A stretch of DNA of 64,000 bases, from the NCBI GenBank assembly GCA_951217055.1, contig OX578282.1:43328329-43392328 (forward strand), given 5' to 3'. The DNA is from Gerris lacustris (Eukaryota; Arthropoda; Insecta; Hemiptera; Gerridae). Every line of letters begins with the position of its first letter. The stretch's first letter is position 1. Both the position numbers and the translations under genes were made by a program. Under the pieces are notes generated by a model. The model was not told the origin of the DNA and made no database searches. It worked only from the letters and a program-made list of their open reading frames with translations. Below, piece by piece: positions 59,690-64,000 of the stretch.

Positions 59690-60480
59690 TTTTTACTTTC
59701 TCATATAAAGAGAAAGTATTGTGACGGCGATAAAAAATTACATTTAAATAAACAGGTCAAGTGTGTGCTGGTCAGCACACAGCGAGGGTCCGTAGGCCAC
59801 ACTGTATAGTTTAAGTATTTCCCTATTGATGGTGTTTTTTAAAATGCTAAAAAGCTTCTTTGAACTATCCAATGGGTCTGATATTCTCAAAACACATAAA
59901 CAAACTACCGATTAAGTATTTGTTTGCCACTGAACCGGACTACAACCATATAAATACATAGAAAAGACCATAATTATAAAAAAAAAAAAACGTATTTTGT
60001 CAATAAAAAATAAAATAACATTTTTTTCGAAACTTCCAAAAAGTGGTATCTTAACTTTTGGTCGAAGAATGTTCAGGAATTATTTCAGATTTTTTGCACT
60101 TCACATAAGCGAGATAGAAGGGGGGCACGTTTCACAGCCGCTTCAAACTCGCCTACGCTCGCCCTATCAAAGTTATAACCAAAGAATTATATATTTCTGT
60201 AATCAGCTCAACGTACACTTTCATATGATACCCCTCACGGTGTCGAAAAATAATAAAAAAATTTAACCCTTACCTAAGTTTGTTTACACTAATTTTTTTG
60301 AAAAATATTTTTTTTAAGTCGCTGTATTTTTAAAATTTGTGGGTAGGTACAAGACACATACATGCCAAATTTCAAAGTGATCGGACGAAAGGTGTAGCCG
60401 TGAGAGCAGGCGGCAGGACGGACGGACAGACACACGCAGGAAAATATCCCTGGCTTTGCCTACAGACCCTAAAAATGTCT
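59690..60480 (+). repeat. Dispersed repeat family G, copy 3
   Basis: It starts TACTTTCTCATATAAAGAGA-AAGTATTG (hairpin), contains GGTCAAGTGTGTGCTGG and GGGTCCGTAGGCC, and a tail ACGGACGGACAGACACACGC-AGGAAAAT … CTACAGACCCTAAAAA. The 89-codon frame at 59997 lies inside it. Confidence 0.5.
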
Positions 60481-60779
60481 GTCTGTCAACTGTGCTGACG
60501 CGTGGAACCTAAACTACTGGTCCGAACTAGGCCGATTTTGACGTAATTCGGTATTACATATTCAGAAAAATTATACCCCTAGGCGAAATGAATTTTAGCC
60601 CCAAATTTGGGGCCACTATCCCCCAATAACTCTGAGAAAATGTGAAAAAAAAAATATATTTTTCAAAATCGGTTACGTCGATTTTGATTAAAAAATTCTA
60701 AAATGTGGTTCATTTAAATACAAATCTAACGGTATAAGCCCTTTTCCCGGGAAAAATCTAGCTCCTGAAAAAATAGCTT

Positions 60780-60835
60780 TAAACGTGGACGGAGGGAGGC
60801 CGGGTTCGATTACCCGCCAAGGAGAAGTAATTTTT
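60780..60835 (+). repeat. tRNA-like segment in family F repeat
   Basis: GAGGCCGGGTTCGATTACCC-GCC is a B-box-like T arm, with ATAGCTTTAAACGTGG 25 bp upstream loosely A-box-like. The inverted counterparts are at 25103 and 47505. Confidence 0.4.
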
Positions 60836-61099
60836 ATGATAAATTGTGATAAAATGTTCAATATAATTAAATGTATCTACAAAAAAATCTAAAATTAATA
60901 AATGGAAAACACTTGGCTAAGTAATTATGAAGTCGGACATGAGAAAGTTTGTCTGAGTTATCTCGGACCGATTTATTTTTGGATTTGTTTGCCTTAAAAT
61001 TGAGGGAATTTTATTTATTATTTTAAATGTAGACTTGATCATTCACATAGTTAAACTATGCAATTTACCAGTGTTGTACGAATACAATAATTTCGCAAC

Positions 61100-61195
61100 C
61101 TTTTCAGTTTATTAATTTTCCTTTTATTTGTCTTGTTTCAGGTAAGCAGATTACTACTTAAATTACTCTAATTTTCCGAGGACTCTCGTAAGTTT
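61100..61195 (+). promoter_or_regulatory. Splice-site-like motif: acceptor abutting donor, copy 2
   Basis: A T-rich tract ends TTGTCTTGTTTCAG|GTAAGC at 61141/61142, with a further GTAAGT at 61188. Between them is TTTTCCGAGGACTCTC, compare TTCACCGAGGATAATT at the 26041 copy. Confidence 0.3.
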
Positions 61196-61199
61196 ATCT

Positions 61200-63330
61200 A
61201 TCTATCTTTTATAATTAGTACCCTTCTCATATTCATTCTCTTAAAAGACTTTGTAAAATAATGTAAAATTATTTATATTAGGTATATGTATAAGATGTTG
61301 TAATCTAATATTTTATAAGTTTATTTATGAGGGAAGATTTTTATAATGTTTTAGCTTTAGAGTTGCCCAGTTTAAGAGGCCTGCTTGGTCTTTCCCTTCT
61401 TTCTCTTCTATCTTTATATATAAGAGATAAGATTTATTACATCTTATTAAAAAATTAGAAGTATCATGTTTTACTCTGGCATTTAGTAAACTTGTTTAAA
61501 TTCACATAATTTATCTAGACTCCATAATGTGTATCTCGTATTATCATTTATAAACTAGGCTAATTAAATAGAACCTTGTAAGTATATTAATAAATACATA
61601 TTTTCCGAAAAAAGAAAAAAAAAAGTTTTAAAATGGCGAAAGTGAGAAAATGGCGTTCAAAGATTGAGAATGGATGTTATCGAAACAGGTTTAAAGGAAT
61701 GTGGATTTATGGGCTGCGGAAATTAAAATATACTAATGACAACGTTTTTCCAAGTCGTCTCAGAACGGATTTCAATGTTTCTAGAATTTATAACGTTTAA
61801 AAATCATGAATTCATAATCCATATAGATTGAAATTAGTTACTAATGATTAAAAATAGTGCAATTTTATTACATTTTCATGTAGAAATAATTACTGCTTAA
61901 ATTGCCCATTACTTCTAGGATTGGAGTGTATGTAAATAAAATATTTGCTACACAATATAACATTTCTAATGGACTAAACTTAATAAATATAGATAAGTTC
62001 CTACATATACAGGAATGTTTTTACTTTGTTATATATAATTAGTATAGTATAACTAGTAGTCGATTCTCCGTCAGGGAGAAGTTATTTTTATGGTGAAACT
62101 CGAAACAACTAATAAATGGAAAAAACTGGACCAAGTAAGTAAGTATGCACTCTTATATGAGAAAGCTAGTGTGCATTTTTTCGGACTGATTTGTTTTTAA
62201 ATAAATTATATGCATTGATTTTAAGGATTTGAAAGAACATTCATCCCAAATTTAAAAAAATAAACTAAATAAATTGGATTTAGGTGCCTAGGTACTTTTC
62301 CTCACAAAATACTTCCAAATGGCGGCAGATATTAAGTTGAAATATGGACGACTTATTTAATCATATTGAGAATTATAATTGGTGCAAATATCACCTCGAC
62401 CTTGCGAAATAGTTCCAGAAGTATTTACCGTTAAAGTTTGAAAGTTCAAAAGTCGATATTTTAAAAATGGCGACAGATATCAAAACGAAATTTAATAGAA
62501 ATGTTTGTCTTATAAAGAAGCATAATTAGTGCCGATTTCAGCACAATTCGAAAAATTTTCGATTTTATGAATTTTTACTGACTCAGCAAAATGGATTAAT
62601 GGCGTCATAAATTTATGATGTTTCGGGCAGTACAACTTAGAGTTGCACCTTTTGGGACCTTAAAACGAGTTAATCCGAATGAGTAAAAAATATTGCATTT
62701 AAAGAATGTCTGTCGTCTGTGCAGACGCAAGAGCCTTAACTACTTCGCCGATGTTGATGAAGCTTGGCCTTCAGGCTCCTGAGGCGAAATTATGAAAATA
62801 ATTTTAGCCTTAAATTTAGGGTAACTATCCCACAAAATTTCTAAAATATAGTCCATTTAAATACGATTCTAACCTTATAGGTCGTTTTCCCGGTAAATAT
62901 ATATTGTTTCTAAAATGTTGATAAAATAAAATTATTTTAATTTTATTGAAAAAAAACGGAACTTTTGTAGATTAATTTCTTGTTTGAGATTGGCCTTTTT
63001 AGGGTTTTATTTCTTTTTATAAAATTATATTAAATATAATAAATAAACATCAAAACTTCTGCTCTTTTTAGAAACTGCTATATTTCGCCATTACTTTATG
63101 GCTTCTTCAGGCTTGTAAATTCCCTGTGAACATTAGTCTTCTTTTGTTAAAAAAACATTGTTTTATAAGATGTAAATTTTTTTTACACTTCGTCATTTCA
63201 CAAATGAATCAAGGGAAAAACAGTTATTATTTTACATATATATACACATGTATATATATACCCACAAAAATACCTTTCTGAATCCTCCCTGTTTGGAATC
63301 CAGGGAGAGACTCCCTGAAACAAACGGAAC
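61200..63330. other. Intergenic sequence with repeat fragments
   Basis: 62040-62120 and 62860-62930 resemble family F (CAGGGAGAAGTTATTTTTAT; TCGTTTTCCCGGTAAATA). 62290-62640 matches the AGGAAAAGT repeat body (AAATGGCGGCAGATAT, CTGACTCAGCAAAATGG). No gene seen. Confidence 0.4.
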
Positions 63331-63339
63331 TTCTTTAGA

Positions 63340-63920
<581 letters not shown>

Positions 63921-64000
63921 CTCCAGTTGGACACTTTTAAAATGGGTTAAAAAACAAATCAATTAAATGACTTATTATGGCATTTAAAACCTGTTTCAAT

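Overview
This is an AT-rich, intron-containing animal nuclear sequence, most likely from an insect or another arthropod. The evidence is GT-AG introns of 1 to 8.5 kb, long (TA)n tracts, many short non-autonomous transposon families, and repeat tails containing GACAGACAGACAGAC-type runs. The sequence alone does not fix the order or species. Most of the window is intron or intergenic repeat; little of it codes for protein.

Three genes can be supported, all on the minus strand. Positions 20959 down to 1 hold the first six exons of a secreted or lysosomal histidine acid phosphatase (prostatic / venom acid phosphatase family). Every junction keeps the reading frame; the gene runs off the left edge before its second catalytic motif. 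Between 54.1 and 44.2 kb lie two neighbouring genes for small proteins (104 and 113 residues) with one N-terminal membrane segment. Each has an untranslated first exon, and the two first exons resemble each other, which points to an old tandem duplication. Their function is not recognised.

The rest is a layered repeat landscape. 0.9-9.8 kb: a 4-copy repeat family, a TIR element carrying 287-bp tandem repeats, a 22-bp/88-bp minisatellite and a first Helentron/DINE-like element. 12-20.6 kb (phosphatase intron 1): a MITE with a SINE inside it, a duplicated AT-rich element flanked by a ~96-bp duplication, and a 1.65-kb DNA transposon-like element sitting in a minisatellite. 21.5-27.5 kb: foldback elements, two copies of a repeat with a 5S-rRNA-derived segment, and a decayed LINE fragment. 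28-36 kb: a GC-rich island, a 54-bp perfect palindrome and a nested foldback. 39.2-40.0 kb: a complex palindrome containing two full-length tRNA-like sequences. 44.4-64 kb: minisatellites, MITEs, a third 5S-derived element, a ~1.65-kb convergent inverted repeat and hairpin elements.

Two + strand sites 35 kb apart, at 26041 and 61141, share an unusual splice-acceptor-abutting-donor motif that the recognised genes do not explain.
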